A stretch of 64,000 nt of DNA, taken from positions 62,001 to 126,000 of the forward strand of contig JAPYMA010001023.1 in NCBI GenBank assembly GCA_035041965.1, given 5' to 3'. The stretch's first letter is position 1. Every line of letters starts with the position of its first letter. A program made the translations under genes and the position numbers. Origin of the DNA: Anisakis pegreffii (lineage: Eukaryota > Nematoda > Chromadorea > Rhabditida > Anisakidae). The notes beneath the pieces were generated by a model. The model was not told the origin of the DNA and searched no databases. It worked only from the letters and a program-made list of their open reading frames with translations. Shown in pieces: positions 23,601-37,496 of this stretch.

Positions 23601-26600
23601 CGTCGGAATGTGATGAGAGGCTTGAAGATTACAGTACGATTAATAATCCCAGTTCGTGATATCTCAGAAACAGAAAATAGCAACACATAAAGCAGTTTCA
23701 ATGAGTCGAATCCAATATAACTATACGAGTATTGACCAAAAAATCGCTCCTCGTAATGGTTTCATGAGAGAATGGATGTATTGTGCTTGAAGATAATCTG
23801 CTCAAATAAGTGGAGATGTGAAAACGCACCCAACTTCAGCCAGATAACTTTCATCTTTAATCTCTTTAACAGCTGTTGTTTCCTCCAACTTCTTGAGCTT
23901 GTCTTCGGTTGATTTCATCGCAACGTTTGCTTTTTCAGTCATCTTCTTGAACTGTGTCCACGCATCCTCTTCAGGTTCTTGAGGTGGCGGAGGAGGCTTA
24001 CGAGCGACTTGAGGCGATGGATGTTCAGTGAGGTTCGGTGGGGGTGGCTTTTTAGGTGGGACTTTGGGCGAAGGGGGCGGTGGACGATGTGGCGCTGCGG
24101 CGATGGTCGGAGGAGCTGTTGGTGAACTAATGTGAAGACTGGGAGGTGGCGGGACGGGTCGAGGCGGTGGAACTGAAATATCCGAGAATCGCTGAACAGC
24201 ATTTAGGTGGATATCGTCGAAAAACAATATGAAGCGGAGCAGAACAGTTGCTAATTACTGAATGAGTGAATGTTAAAATTAAAGGTCAAATGATACCGTA
24301 GGATGAATGATATTATGTCAAACTGTAATTCCTTATGAGAGTTACATGAGAACATCTCTTGATCCCTAAGAAAGTCACAATTTCATGTTTTATGCAGACT
24401 CGCAAAAACATTTGCTCAGCAAATATATTCCATTTTGGGAATTTTTATATATTATTGTGCAAAAGGCAAGGCAACAAACTGAATTACAAAAATGGATAAA
24501 TTCAATAAACTGACGTTTCTTCGGTTCTTCTTGAGGAACATGATGTTCCACCGATTGACTGAAACAAGAAATGAATTGTTTTTAGAAATTCCCAGTATTA
24601 GATGAATAAATGTTTCTGGCGTTCAACTAAGAATGTTCAGAAATTGCTCACAATCGAGAGGCTCAGCATTATAAGTCTATAAAAGTCCTGGGACAATGAA
24701 AATATGGAAGATGTGGGATAATGTCTAGAAATAAGCAAATATTTTAATTGGTGATAGAAAACTGCCAGCTATAATGTTCATGAAATTCATCCAAGCTTGG
24801 AGATACATAAGAGTCGTTCCAGTCCTATGAGATCATATCTCAGCATAGATCACTTCATATACATTGAATCTACCGTCAAAAGAATGAATCTCTTGAATTG
24901 AGTGAACTTTTAATCAAGCAACGGTTCTTAGAAACCCGCTTGGAATTTCCACTGCACAATGCATTCACCGCACCTGTACTGTTGAATAGTTTCAGTTTGC
25001 TGAGTCAATCGCTGAGTTTCGTCAGTCTGACTTGGTATCTGAGATGACTGCACAGGACTCGCGAAATTATTGCTGGCAGATGCAGGCTGCTGAGCAACGT
25101 AAGAGGAGGCTGCAGCCTGTTCTTGCGCTTCCCACGAAAACGGGTCAATTGGTGCTGCATACCTGAAACGAAACATTTCCATCAAATTCGTGCAAATTTC
25201 AACAGCGCTTTTATCGGTCACTGTCATTGCATAATTTATCGGAGGAAATATCACACTTCTTCGTCGTACTAATGGAGATAGATCTTCACTAAATATACCC
25301 ACCTATTCAATTCAGGCAGAAGAGGCGGCATGAACTGAGGGATAACAGGAGCTGGACGATAACCGCTGACACCTGCGTCCGAAGTCTCGGTGGTTCTCGC
25401 AGATGCGCTCTTCTCGGACGCTTGTTCATAAGATACACTCTTGTCAGATGCTTGTCCTCCTCCGTACTGTTCATAAGTCTGCCACTGCTGTTGGGCAGCA
25501 CCATCTTGTGAACGAGAGAAGCTCTCAGACAGAAGAGGCGCCGTGAACTGAGGGACAACAGGAGCCGGACGATAACTACTAACGTCTGCATCCGGGATCT
25601 CAGTCGTTCTCGCAGATGCACTCATCTCGGACGCTTGTTCATAAGATGCGCTCTTTTCAGGCGCTTGTTCATAAGATGCACTCGTGTCTGACGCTTGTCC
25701 TCCTCCGTACTGTTCATAAGCTTGCCACTGCTTTTGGGTACCATCTTGTGAACGAGAAAAGCTCTCAGTTGTTTTACCACTGGCGTACGACTGTTGTGAG
25801 GCGCTACCATATTCGGCACCATAATAATTTGTTGCATACTGCTGACTCATATCAGGCACCTGATTGGCTGGATATGAGGATGAAGTGGCATCATACTGAT
25901 ACTGCGACTGATCATACCCTTGCGTACTGTAGCTGGTCTCCGTTGTGAAGCCTGCAACGATTTTATCATATGAAAGCGACATCTTTAAAATAACGTGACG
26001 GCTGAGATGTGGTGTTTGCTATTTATGAAATGGATTCTGGATTCATCAAAAACCTATTCAATTTGCCTATACACCTTGCAGTGGGACTACAATTAATCAG
26101 TGTTATGAACGATAGGATGAAATATCACTGCAACAGATCGCGCGATGCAATTGTGCTATTTCTAACGACGATGCTCACCTAACGTCAGGATGGGTTTGAG
26201 CTAGCACTCTAGAGCATGACAGCTGTAATAATTTACATCGATTGAATTCATTTCGCTTCACTAGCGAAGGAAATTCTCTGAGAAAATGAGAAAACAACTA
26301 GGAATAAGTTCACACCAACCGGTTGATTGATATTGCGAATCCGCTGCAGTCATGCCCTGCTGGTAGTCATATGACGGCGGTGCAACTGCATCGCCTCCAT
26401 ATGTCGATGCGGAGTATGAGCCATCAACACCATACGAAGTTGAGGAATACGATTGTTCAGGTTGACGTTGTTCCGGTTGAGAGGTATCAGCTGCACCGTA
26501 ATTCTGCTCAGTGGTTGCGGTATCGCTCACAATTGCTCCGCTTTGTGATGGCTCAACTGCGGCTTGCTGTTGATCAGTGGTTTGGACTGCTGTTGCTGGA

Positions 26601-29600
26601 TCGGCTGCATAGCTGCTGCCATCATAAGCTTGCCATGACGATTCCGGATAACCGAAAGCAGTAGACTGCTGCTCATAACTAGCCGCAGCATACTGACTTG
26701 TTTGGTTCTGATCGTAACCTACAGGTGGTTGACCATTGTCAGTAGGTGCCAAACCGCTCGGCTCACCAATATGATCCGTTTTTGTAGTTGAACTCGTGTA
26801 CGTCTCAGTTATCAGTTGTTTGTTCACACTTTCATCAACAGCCGTTCCGGAGAGTGATGCCGATGGCTCCGGGTGAACGGTTACTTCAACGGACTGAGAT
26901 GTAGTCCAGTTGGCCATTCCTTCTCGCCCTGTTCCAGTGGAAACGTTCCCAGCTACCATGTCTGAAAAAGGATGCGTTCTAAAGACGACTTTTGGCGCTA
27001 TATTTGTCACATTATTTACCGAGAATTTCCTCCCAACCTCATGAACTACTTATGGCTCAAGAAGACTGCTTTGCCAAGTAACAAATTCCGCTTTCTCAAG
27101 TGAAAAAACTGATTTCCCTAACTGATTTCTATACAACTATTGAATTCGTATTGAAGAATCCAGACAGCCAATCAACAAATTACGTCTCTACTCTATACCA
27201 TCTACATTGCATAGATCTGTTTGTTGCACTGAGAGATCAGTCATGAGATATCGGTTCGACGCAAAACTACTGCTCAAGAACATCCCACTATTGAATGAAA
27301 CAAACACAAAAGTCGTAAAGGCTCATCGTTGATGCAGTTTCTACCCTTTTAATCATGTACTTTAATTCTCAACTGATTTGAGCACACTCATGTTAAATGG
27401 AATTCGCGTGCATATTCGAGGATATTAATATGGTTAGCACGTCTTTGATTGCATTCTTAACCATACAATAATCCATCGAGAGTGATGAGATTTCCATATC
27501 GATGTACATGTAATATGACGCTCATTGACGAGAAACAGAAATGAAAAAAATGAACATAATCGGATATTTCAATTGCTCTATGTATTCTGATTGAATATCA
27601 ATCAACTCCCACGCCACGTCATTCTAAACATTCAACGAAATCCAAGCAGGGCCCACGCAGGAAACTTTTAATTTCAACTTCCAGCCAACGCAGATATTGC
27701 TTTAGCTATAGAGGCCTCTAAGTTGACTTATGATGCCATAATATAATAGCTCTGATGTGTTCACGAACGTAAACGTCAGGAGAATACACACTTCAAGGAT
27801 GTCAAAGCAATAACAAACAGTTTTAGAGCAATGCATTTAGTTAATTTCGCGTGCGAACTGAATCGCAAGGAAGCCTTTCTGAATATTCGAACATTGCATG
27901 GATGCATCTATATATAGCTAAATTCGAGGGATTTCTTCTTTGCGAGAGAAATTTATCATGAAAGAAACCTTTATGACTGAATGAGAAGATGCTGAGGCTC
28001 TACGGATCGAAAACAATTCTGAATCAACTGAACTAATCTAGCACATAGCACATTTAGAGCAGATTCTTCCACTAATAATGTGCTCCCATTGCAAGAGTTG
28101 GAAAAAAACGATACAATCACCCTCACAAAAGGCTTTATCGAGTCAAAGATTGTAATAGATAGCGAAATGAATTGATTCTACTGATATTCCATTGCAATAG
28201 ATAACGGAAGGAAATGATTCTACTGATATTCCATTGCAATAGATAACGGAAGGAAATGATTCTACTGATATTCCATTGCAATAGATAACGAAACAGTATG
28301 ATATGCCGCATTTTTCATCAAATGTTCATACTCCATAAATCATACAGGCTGAAAATGGATTTCTACAAGTGATCCAGAAATGTTTGTTCTGAGCAAACCT
28401 AAACTATGGATATTTCCTGGAACCAACGCAGTCACTAACTGTTACTGATGTACACTTATTCAGTGCTAATTCATTATTTTTGTAATGCTTTGTTCGTATC
28501 GCCTTCAGTAATTAACCACGATATATCTGATTGAAGGAGAGATTCAATGGCAGAATTACAGCACCTGCAATGAATGCAGCTGTTTCGGCCACAGAAGACT
28601 TTTGCACTTGTTGTTCTGACTGAGGTATATCACCTTCCAAAGTTGTCGACTGCATCTCCTCTTTGGGATTCAATTGAACTTGATCGTCGGGTTTCTGAAA
28701 TATGAACTGTTTTGACAAGTCACATCAAATAAATTGATTCTACTGATATCCCATTGCAATGGATAACGAAACAGTATGATTGGTTTCACAGGAGCTAATT
28801 TAAAACGAGACAGAAAGCTCAATCTCTTGCTGAATAAGGATTTATGAAACTAGACGTTCCCACTGAAGTAGCAGTGAGTTGATGCTGAATGAGACTGACA
28901 GGCATTCAGTATTCATAAAGCATACAATACAAAACAATTCACATAAAGTGAATACATTAATGCTAAATGAATGCATCTGATGCGGTCATGAATGTGTGTT
29001 CAGAAATGTAATCTCCGTAGGAAGAATTTGCTTTCGAGGCAATACGAAACTATTGCCTAAGCCCATTTTGAACAATCTGAAGAGGTGAAGCATGCTGCGC
29101 TGACGACATTGAAGACATGTTATTGATGAGGGGAATTATTAATATGCGCACAAAAACATTGCAACGAAGTTCAATTAAAAATTGAAAACGAGCATGAGTT
29201 TCAGCTGCTTGCTCATGGCATTGAAGACAGCATTTGAATTTGAACTGCTAGAAAACAAATTAGCATGTCGTTGGGCATTTTTATTCGATATTCAATCTGC
29301 CTATTCGATTTCATTGCGTCTGCAAATTCAGTCGACAGGCAATCAGCGTTCAACTGTTTTAATGATATTATTTCGATGACTGAAACGGAACGACATAGTT
29401 TACTGCAGTAAATCTACTTGAACACAAATATTTGAGTTGAGTTGAGTTCCACATAAGCAAATGTTTGAAAGCAACGGTCTCAAAACCACCATGAATTCAA
29501 GTGATAAACGTGAATTTCATAGTGAGATCTTGCTTCATCTAAAACCGACGGCAGGTGGTGTAACAAAGTGAAAAATTCTTCCAATCAATTCAACTCCGAA

Positions 29601-32600
29601 TAGTCTTCAAATGTCACTGCCTTAATTGAAACACCTGTCTTCAAGCAGTCTTTTTTCAACAATGAATCCAGCCGGCTGAGAGAATGCAGAATACGTAAGG
29701 CACATTCATTTGCACTGGCCATTCCAGAGTAGGAACAAAGCGAAGTAGGTGAAGTATGAAGGAGACTAGAGTATGACAGCACTGAATTGGATCGATGACA
29801 GTGGTGATGAAATCGAATCCATCAAACGTTATCTGCTTCATGTATTATAAGCATTGGCTCTCATGAGACAGGGAAACAAATTGACTGAAGCAACAAAATG
29901 TATTTCCTTTTTTCAGTAGAACAACAGCGAACCAGAACAATAGCCAATGAAAAGAGTTGGTCATCAATACTTGCACTTAATATGTCTTTATGTTCTCACG
30001 ATGTCGGTTTTTTTCGACCGAAATGAAGCAATGCAGTCTATTACGAAATTCGACGAATTCCGCTGCGATACATCTCAACAATTCATCATCGTCATATCAT
30101 GCTAAATAGAACTCCAAAAGAATGGCTAAGACGTCAACTCTCACAGCAGAAAACCAGAAGATTTCAGACGATTCACCAACCTTTTGCGCCGCAAAATTGT
30201 CGCTCTCAAAGCCAATTGAAGCTCGAGTTGTCTCTTCGGATTGCACATTCGGTACCACTTGCGGCGCTTGAGGATTCATCGTGAAAGCTGAATCGGCGGG
30301 CAGTGCTCCCGAATGATCGCTGATTGGCACAAATGCTCTCTGAATTACGATTGCTCACATGAACAAAACTCGGTTCCTTCATTAGATGAACATTCGGACC
30401 CGTCCCCGTCCCCTAGTTTCGTTCCTGCGATGATAAGCTAACATCTACGAAACACAACATAAGAGTTGAGAGATTCAGACCAGAATGACCTAGTCATAAG
30501 AATGCGATTTCTATAGTGAAGTACAAATGGACAGCGAAACATTTGCATTGTACAGCTAGTTTTCCGAGGAAGCGCATCGTTGGAAAGACGAGAATTGAAG
30601 TAAATTTTGCAATTCATGAGATGTGTTACACATGAATCGTGAATGAGTAGAATCCATTAATAAAACATAACGGTATCAGTTAGTGTAATAATGTAAATCA
30701 GATATTCCGAATCAAGCCAAAACAAGTATGGTAACGAGATGAAAATTCGAATACTGATATTCTTGCAAGCACTACGAACATTAAAACAATGCTGAACTCA
30801 TTTTCGGGCGACTCTCGGATGAATTTGAATGCAGCAAGCATGTGTAAAGAGATTTGTTTCGTTTGTTTGCTTGTGAATACATGAAATCATTCGAGACGTT
30901 GTCATGCAAAAATGTAATTGCATTGCGTTGAAGCTTGCTCGTTTCGACGCAATCAATAGTCTTAACAAACTGAAAAAGCCTCACTGCAGACTTCAGCCAA
31001 CTCGGCACACTCAAATTGTTCTCTTCGATCATAATGCACCTCATACTGAATGATGTGAGCGGAATTTTGAATAATCATCCAGTTTTTGCAGAGCACATGA
31101 ACGCCTAACAATAGCTACACATATCATAAATCCACTCCTTCGACTACATTTCCAGATTCGAGGGCGATGGGACTGATTGTGAGTAAAAATCAGAGGAAAT
31201 ATTCTCCGACTTTCATAGGGTTAACATATAAAAAGAATGAAATTTTCCACATTTTTCATACTAGACAGAGATGAAATTTTGCAAATGTGATCCCAACGTT
31301 TCATTTTTATCTCTCTCATACTCAGAAAAGATAGCCATTTCCATTGATGGTTCTGTATTGCAAGATGTGAAAATTTAGAAAGTGAGGACGTTTAGCACTA
31401 AGTTTGAAGACGCCCAGCTTTATCTATACTCAAATGACGGACGGGAATATGCAGAAACACAACATTACATTACTTTGAATAATGTTGAAAAGTACACGAA
31501 GCCATTGCATTTCGCAAGATTGATTACTAAACGGCAACAAGAAATATCACCGAAATGTTTGCTTTCGCAGACTACGTCACCGTATTCCCTTCAGCTCCGC
31601 CAACAAGAAATAAGCACCTTGGAAGAGGAGCAGAATTTTGGAACAGAAATTTGATTTTCTACTTCTCTTCCGCTGCATCTAGATTAGGCCGTATGATTGA
31701 GTTGAAGAAATGCAATGCGAATTTTCGCTCTTCAACAATCCCACTTAATTATGAAGACTGAGTGAGAAAAGTTTGAAAATTCGATGCAAATTAGGTTGAT
31801 TAATTTTTTCCACTTTTTTTCCTAATTTTTCTCCAACATATTTCCAACGAGCAGATTGGAAAATTGTTTTTCCAACAAATTTTTGCAATATGCCCGTTGT
31901 CTTACATGAATGAAATAGCATTCGATATGCAAGGCTTGCAATTTATTGGGCTCTTTGAATGGGTGAATATCCAACTGAGGTAGGTGAACGCATCGAAATT
32001 CCTTTCGCATACCTGCATTTCACCATCAATGGAGTCAATCTTCGCTTGGTCCATTGTGGTTCCTTGAAGTTTTGACTCTGAAAGAGAATCTAATTAACAT
32101 AGCAGTAATATGACGACGAGCGATTGCACCATTGCAGTTTTAAGGACGCAAAAAGCGATAATCCTATGGAGAGATATAAAACTATGCGAGATATAATCGG
32201 AGATGAGACTGGAACATAGCAATAATATGTAAAAGAATGGTGGGGCGAAAATGAATACTGCATGACGAATTGATAAAATTCTCCTTGAAAGCATCTCAAG
32301 TTAATGGATTTACGGATGAGAGCAACTACATGAGAACAAACATGTAAGCATATCAGCATATATATATGAGCATGAACACATCACTATGGGTTCCGTAGAG
32401 GGGAAAGATCGATGCAGAATATGCAGAAGCGATGGTGGTTTGTTTGTTCCAGTGAATCGACGAATCAACTGAATGCCGGCCGAAGTTTTTAACCAATCAA
32501 GCTTAAGTGAGTGTGTAGGTGCTCGTTTCAAGTCAATTTCATTAGATACTTTTCATGCTCAACGGCCTAATTAATCCAAAGTTTCCAAAACTATTCTTCA

Positions 32601-35600
32601 GCGCCTTCGTTTCGAGTGCACTCAGTGAGAGACGCTGTTTTGTAACAAGAATATGTTAATCACTGAAACTGTATCAATCTACCGTCATACTGATCGCTGG
32701 GTTTTTTCGTCATTATTTTATTGATCGTTGAATTTTTCAAAAGCTTTGCTTAATTGCTGAAGAACTAGATGCTCAACTATGAGTGAAAAATCTTTCGTTA
32801 TAACGGTGAATCCAAGCTTATCAATGAGCTTTCAAGCACTTGATCAGAAATGATGTGTTAGAAGAAGCACAAAATATTCTCTGAAACAGTTCCAAATGTC
32901 TTCCAATGTGGGATCTGATCTGCGCAAAAAGTTTGCTGTGGAAGAATCGAATCGAATCAAATCGTTCTGCAGTTTCATAACGCAAACGCTTCGAGAGACT
33001 TCTGCTTTCAACTAGCTTAGTGGAAAGCAAAGAAAAGCTGGCTGGTAGAAGACTGAAGAGACTTGGGCATATATCTCTGCAAGATCAAAAAGAACGCAAA
33101 CGGAACGGAACTTATAGGAAAATTCCAATGATGATCATATGGAATCGTTTACTAATTGAGACAGTCATTGTCTGAAATATATTCTAGAGAATGGCTGCGC
33201 TTGTCGAGAAGCAAACAGGAAAGGAAATGAATCGAGAAGATACGACGAAATAGTTGTGTTGGGAGTAGCAATGAGCACACATATATCAGCAGCAATTATT
33301 CGCTCATTCGATTTAAGGGTTTAGAAACGCCTTTAAGCTTATAAATCATTGGAACGCTTCTATGAAGCCGTAAGCACTAACTCGCTTCACAACATTACTG
33401 ATGTGAGTAGTTTCGTATTCATGCAGCCTAAAAATAAACATCAAATATTCATCCACCCTCACCAGTCTGCGGAATGTATTAGGCCACGATCAATATCCAA
33501 GCGCGATTCCGATTGTTATTCTGCATTCATTGTGCAAAGAGATGCGAGTGAAAACTTACAATGCCATTGAATATTTCGTTGCAACTTCGAAACAAATCAA
33601 TTGAAAGATTCAGTTACTTGACAATGCTCGACTGTCCGCAGGAAAATGATGTATAAGCTAATCGCAATATGAGTTAGAACTAAGAGAGTGAAAAAACGAG
33701 TTTTTTAAAGTAGGATATCAGATGTTGTTAGCAGATTTGCTTTGGAATTTTCATTTCTAGTGAATTTTCATTTGCTCCGTAATCATATTGTGTTTTTCAA
33801 ATTTGTTCGCTAACTGCAAGTCTGCTGGTGATCAAACTGCGCTTTCAAAATCAGTGAGATGCAAAAAACACTAACGTAATTTCCAACTTCCGAAAAGCGC
33901 AGTAATCGCTAGGTAAGAAGAATGAATGCGAGTAAAATGAAACATCTGAAGAGTATCTGATATCTGCATTGATCATTGCGATCTATTAAATTTCATGTTC
34001 CTAAAACGCCTGAATACTGTGCCTCATCGCAGATGAGAAATACAATTTCAAACCACCAAATCCAGAACAAGTGATAAATTTATGAGATACTTGTTGAAGA
34101 TAATAGCAACACTTCGAATGTTTTTTCAGAACTGAATGAACACTTTCTAAAATGAGAAATCGATCGTTTGAGGAAGATTGATTTGTCAAATTTCGATGGT
34201 GTTCAATTCTCATAAATCAACAAAAAATATGTTGACTAATGAAAGATATGTCATGGAAGCTTTATGCAGTCGAATACTGTCAGATGGGAAATGAGCACTT
34301 AATTATGAAGCCATCAAATAAATGGAGAGAGCATATCATAATGTGGCAACGCATTTCGACACGATGTGCTCAGATCAAGTGTTCCAATGATGAAATAAAA
34401 CAATTTGCTGTCAAAAAATTTCATTTCCATCGAAAATTTGCACTGTAGTCTACATTCAGATGCAGATGTATTACGCTTGGGGCATTCAACGTTTACGATT
34501 GCTTATCGCAATTGTGCATTCATCTAACATCCGTAATAAAGTGCAATTTAGCAATTGAATGCTTTTTGATCGACTACGATTATTGGATTGAAGAGAAAGA
34601 TGACTCTGAACGAGTAGATATGAATGATGTTTAATATGTTGTTTTTGACTGATTACAAGTATTTATTAATGCAGTTGCAATTCGACTGAGAAGAAAAAGC
34701 TGTTTTTTCTAACAGATAAGACGAAGAGGATGGTCATTAGGAAGAAGCGCATAAAATGGGAAAATTTGTATTTTATGTACGGAGAGATGCTTGAAATCCT
34801 CCAAAGTGACTGTTTTCACCGTCTTTTGAATGGATCGTAAGACTGCGAGACTTACTGTCCTCTTCGAAATTCTCCCATTCCGTTGATGACCAACGATGAA
34901 TGACGGGTTTCGGTGGTGCCATCTTCTTGTATCGAGGATCCTCTTCCAGTATATCACCATCGTAATCATACATAGGGCTTGCTCGACCTGACAGAGACTG
35001 ACTACGAGCCTGAATTTAGTTCAGCCAAATAATAAATGATCAGAATATTCGTCATCATCATAACATCGATGGATAAAAGTTTCGCACTTCATCAAAAACC
35101 TGTTCGAAGAACAAAAAATGTTCGTCAAACCATTTTGTGTAAATGATGGAAAGCAAGCGCGAAATATGACTTTGAAGATTTGCATGAAACAATTTCGGAC
35201 CGAACAACCTCAGCAATCTCATGAGCGAAAATCATGCATTCGAATTTTAACCTGATGTGGCAATTGAGCTGCCATGCATTCATAGAAATCCGACCATGAC
35301 ATAGAAGACTTTCGACGTCTGGAAACTGAAACTCAAATAATCATTTTTTCATTCAAAAAGCCCTCATGCAACATCGCTTCGTTAACAAAATCGTGCATAA
35401 TCACATTGAAAATATTTCAATATCTGATTACTTCTGCATGATTGGGTTTCCTAATTGAATTTGCTCCTAATTTCACTCTGCCGTCAGTGTATTAAAACGG
35501 ATCATAGCGAAACAAACTCCTATCAGTTCTATGCGGAAAGTACGCAAATACATGATTCTAATTACCTCTCTGACCAGGAATCCCTGACTTTCAGTTCATT

Positions 35601-37496
35601 GCGTTTTCAGTAACGAATACGATTCATTCATAACAAATACAGCTTTAAGTGTCGGTTAATTTGAGGGACTCAGGGGATGTCAATGATCCAGTTAGCTACT
35701 GCCAAATTTTTGCTGGTTTTCTCACGATATCCCAACTGCACTGAGTTCATTTGTGTCATGGCATGAGATCTTCGATTTATTTTCATGTGATCTCAAAAGC
35801 TTCGAACTGATAATTCGCTGGCAGGCAATCGTGCACGATATCAATCCGCTGATGATTTCAGATTAACAAGAAACAATGCGACTGACCTGGCCGAGCTCCA
35901 TCTCTTTGCGGTATGCTAACTCGTATTTTTGCGCCAGCATCAGGAGGTACGCTTCGATCGTGAGTGGTGGAGACTGTTGTCGACGAGCCTTCAACGTAGT
36001 TCTCGATGGCACACCACGAAGTGGGTGTTGTGGGACGAGGGCGTTGAATGGCGCTCACCGAGTATCCACGTCGTAACGCTTCGTGATCAGAATCTATCGT
36101 TTTTGCCTGAATAATTTCGAGCACTGATGTGCTTGCAAATAATCAGAGTCTGCGATCAGAAGAAGGACTCATGACTGTATTTCAACGTGCATTGTGTTTG
36201 AATGCAAAATTTTCTGTTGAAATCCTTATGAGATCAATGAGATCAAGCATGAGATCAAGCATGAATCATGTTGGTCATGAATGATCACGAATGATCAAGC
36301 ATGATCAAGCAAACATGATCAAGCATGAATCATGAATCAAGCATGAATTTATGAGATCAAGCATGAATAATTGATCTCGTTACCTTTCTCGGAGCACCAC
36401 TACTTCGCGCGGCAGCAGTGATGACTTGTTCAACGTTCCTTAGTTGTTCGCGAACCTCAAGATCACTCTCCGAGCTTTCCTCCTCCTTCGCCAGAAGACT
36501 CTCGTGCATCTCCTGCTCAGCATCAACATGACCTGGTCCAGGTACCATCATTGGGTATTTTTGAGTTGCACCCAGCGTTTTGTCGTAATCCGTCGTGGCA
36601 GCATCATCCTCAGGTGCTTTCCTCAACTAAAATATGCACGTCATATAGAGGCTAACAACTTCAATGAAGAAACGCAAAGGACATGATCCACTTAGTAAAT
36701 AAAGTGGAAAAATTGAATACTGATACATCGTCAATATGCATTTATCGTAGTTCATTTGAAATTACGGTAACATACGTATAAATTGCGTATATGTATACGT
36801 TACGTATACGTATAAGGTTTACGTATAACGATTACGTATAAATTACCTACGAAGACTACGTATAAATTACATATAAAGATTACGTATACGTATAAAGATT
36901 ACGTATAAAGAACATTCACGCTACGAGACAATGCTCAAACTAAGTTCACGCACCACTTCTACAATTGTGTCGCCAGTGTCACTTTCAGTCATCGACGGTG
37001 TCGGGTATTGATAATCGATGTCCAGACTTTGCGGCAGTTCAGGTGCGGGTGGCAAGTCCGAATCGACAGATTCCGTGAACGATCGCATCGCTGAATGCTG
37101 CCGTAGAATTTCGGTCGCATCGATCGCATCTTCAAGTTACGCATCAACTTACGCATGTTCGCCAGTGAAAACAGTCAGCATTCATTCGAATGCTCATCGT
37201 CATTCCACAGATAATGAAAAAAATTTCGCGAATGTGGAATAAAATGTCGGAAGAACTTCCAGACGCTACCATCCACCTCGGTTAATAAATTTACTTATCA
37301 AAACAATTCTAAATTCCTGAAGTTGCACGCAAGGTGCGAATGCAAATGAACGGATTCGTTTACCAGCTGCATCCCAAGCCTCGCTGAAGGCGCTTGCCAT
37401 ACGAAACGCGTTTCGACCACCGTTCAAATTGTACTCAGCAGTCGACTGTCTTCTGGGTGGTTGTTGATACTGCAGATCACGTTCACGCCACGACAT
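17689..37496 (-). CDS. unc-41: Stonin family endocytic adaptor, UNC-41 orthologue (29 exons, 1945 aa)
   Basis: Clathrin/AP-2 cargo adaptor for synaptic-vesicle recycling. Exons: 37496-37364, 37129-36954, 36626-36384, 36106-35887, 35325-35252, 35009-34856, 32077-32013, 30339-30181, 28694-28565, 26961-26320, 25951-25303, 25162-24974, 24558-24515, 24172-23830, 23282-23069, 22975-22881, 22356-22261, 21879-21657, 21389-21168, 21002-20766, 20500-20389, 20189-19987, 19905-19756, 19631-19482, 19360-19277, 19034-18834, 18697-18347, 18130-17982, 17818-17689. Every junction keeps phase. Residues 452-945 are Q/Y/S-rich, 960-1074 proline-rich, 1075-1145 lysine-rich. AP-2-binding DPF motifs start at 888, 1262, 1271 and 1286, with WxxF at 1217. 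Residues about 1358-1500 form the stonin homology domain and about 1500-1900 the mu homology domain (GLNDRRRQGKEIVRRKD, KYEHVYRSLVWRIPRLPEK). The N-terminal half is less conserved, so small or alternative exons may be missed. It would act at nerve terminals. Confidence 0.93.
25310..25766 (-). repeat. Internal duplication within unc-41 exon 11
   Basis: Two coding copies starting at ESFSRSQDG (protein residues about 728 and 808; DNA 25766-25527 and 25526-25310). Both contain WQ-YEQYGGGQASD, repeated SASYEQA units, ARTTE and YRPAPV-PQF. The first copy has one extra SASYEQA unit. The offset is 240 nt, exactly 80 codons. Confidence 0.9.
26962..28564. other. unc-41 intron 9
   Basis: 1.6-kb intron. 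It holds three tandem copies of a 42-bp repeat (28174-28302) and a 21-bp word shared with 15928-15948. No nested gene seen. Confidence 0.7.
28174..28302 (+). repeat. 42-bp tandem repeat, three copies, in unc-41 intron 9
   Basis: Units begin at 28174, 28216 and 28258 with GATTCTACTGATATTCCATT. The last unit ends GAAACAGTATGAT, exactly like the single copy on the other side of exon 9 (28736-28780). Confidence 0.9.
28736..28780 (+). repeat. Fourth copy of the 42-bp repeat, in unc-41 intron 8
   Basis: Direct repeat of 28258-28302 with two substitutions. The two copies bracket exon 9 (28565-28694). Confidence 0.9.
28781..30180. other. unc-41 intron 8 (remaining part)
   Basis: Non-coding by this model. 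Small ORFs on both strands (29182-29379 plus, 29585-29782 minus) lack matching splice phases and domain features. Confidence 0.6.
30340..32012. other. unc-41 intron 7
   Basis: 1.7-kb AT-rich intron. The plus-strand ORF at 31382-31654 (90 codons) is charged but has no recognisable domain and is most likely chance. Confidence 0.6.
32078..34855. other. unc-41 intron 6, the longest intron
   Basis: 2.8 kb with no supported exon. Its length and position in the variable N-terminal half make it the most likely place for a missed alternative exon or an internal promoter. Confidence 0.6.
36228..36370 (+). repeat. GATCAAGCATGA-type tandem repeat in unc-41 intron 3
   Basis: Irregular repeats of ATGATCAAGCATGAATCATG words fill about half of the intron and stop about 14 bp before exon 3. 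Confidence 0.85.
36762..36910 (+). repeat. TACGTATA simple repeat in unc-41 intron 2
   Basis: Degenerate array of the self-complementary word TACGTATA, with occasional AAAGAT inserts. It could extrude as cruciforms. Confidence 0.9.

Noticed and set aside
23939..24202. Histidine/proline/arginine-rich minus-strand ORF
   Set aside because: Shifted-frame shadow of the proline-rich unc-41 exon 14.
25616..25948. 110-codon plus-strand ORF
   Set aside because: Antisense shadow of the repeat-bearing unc-41 exon 11.
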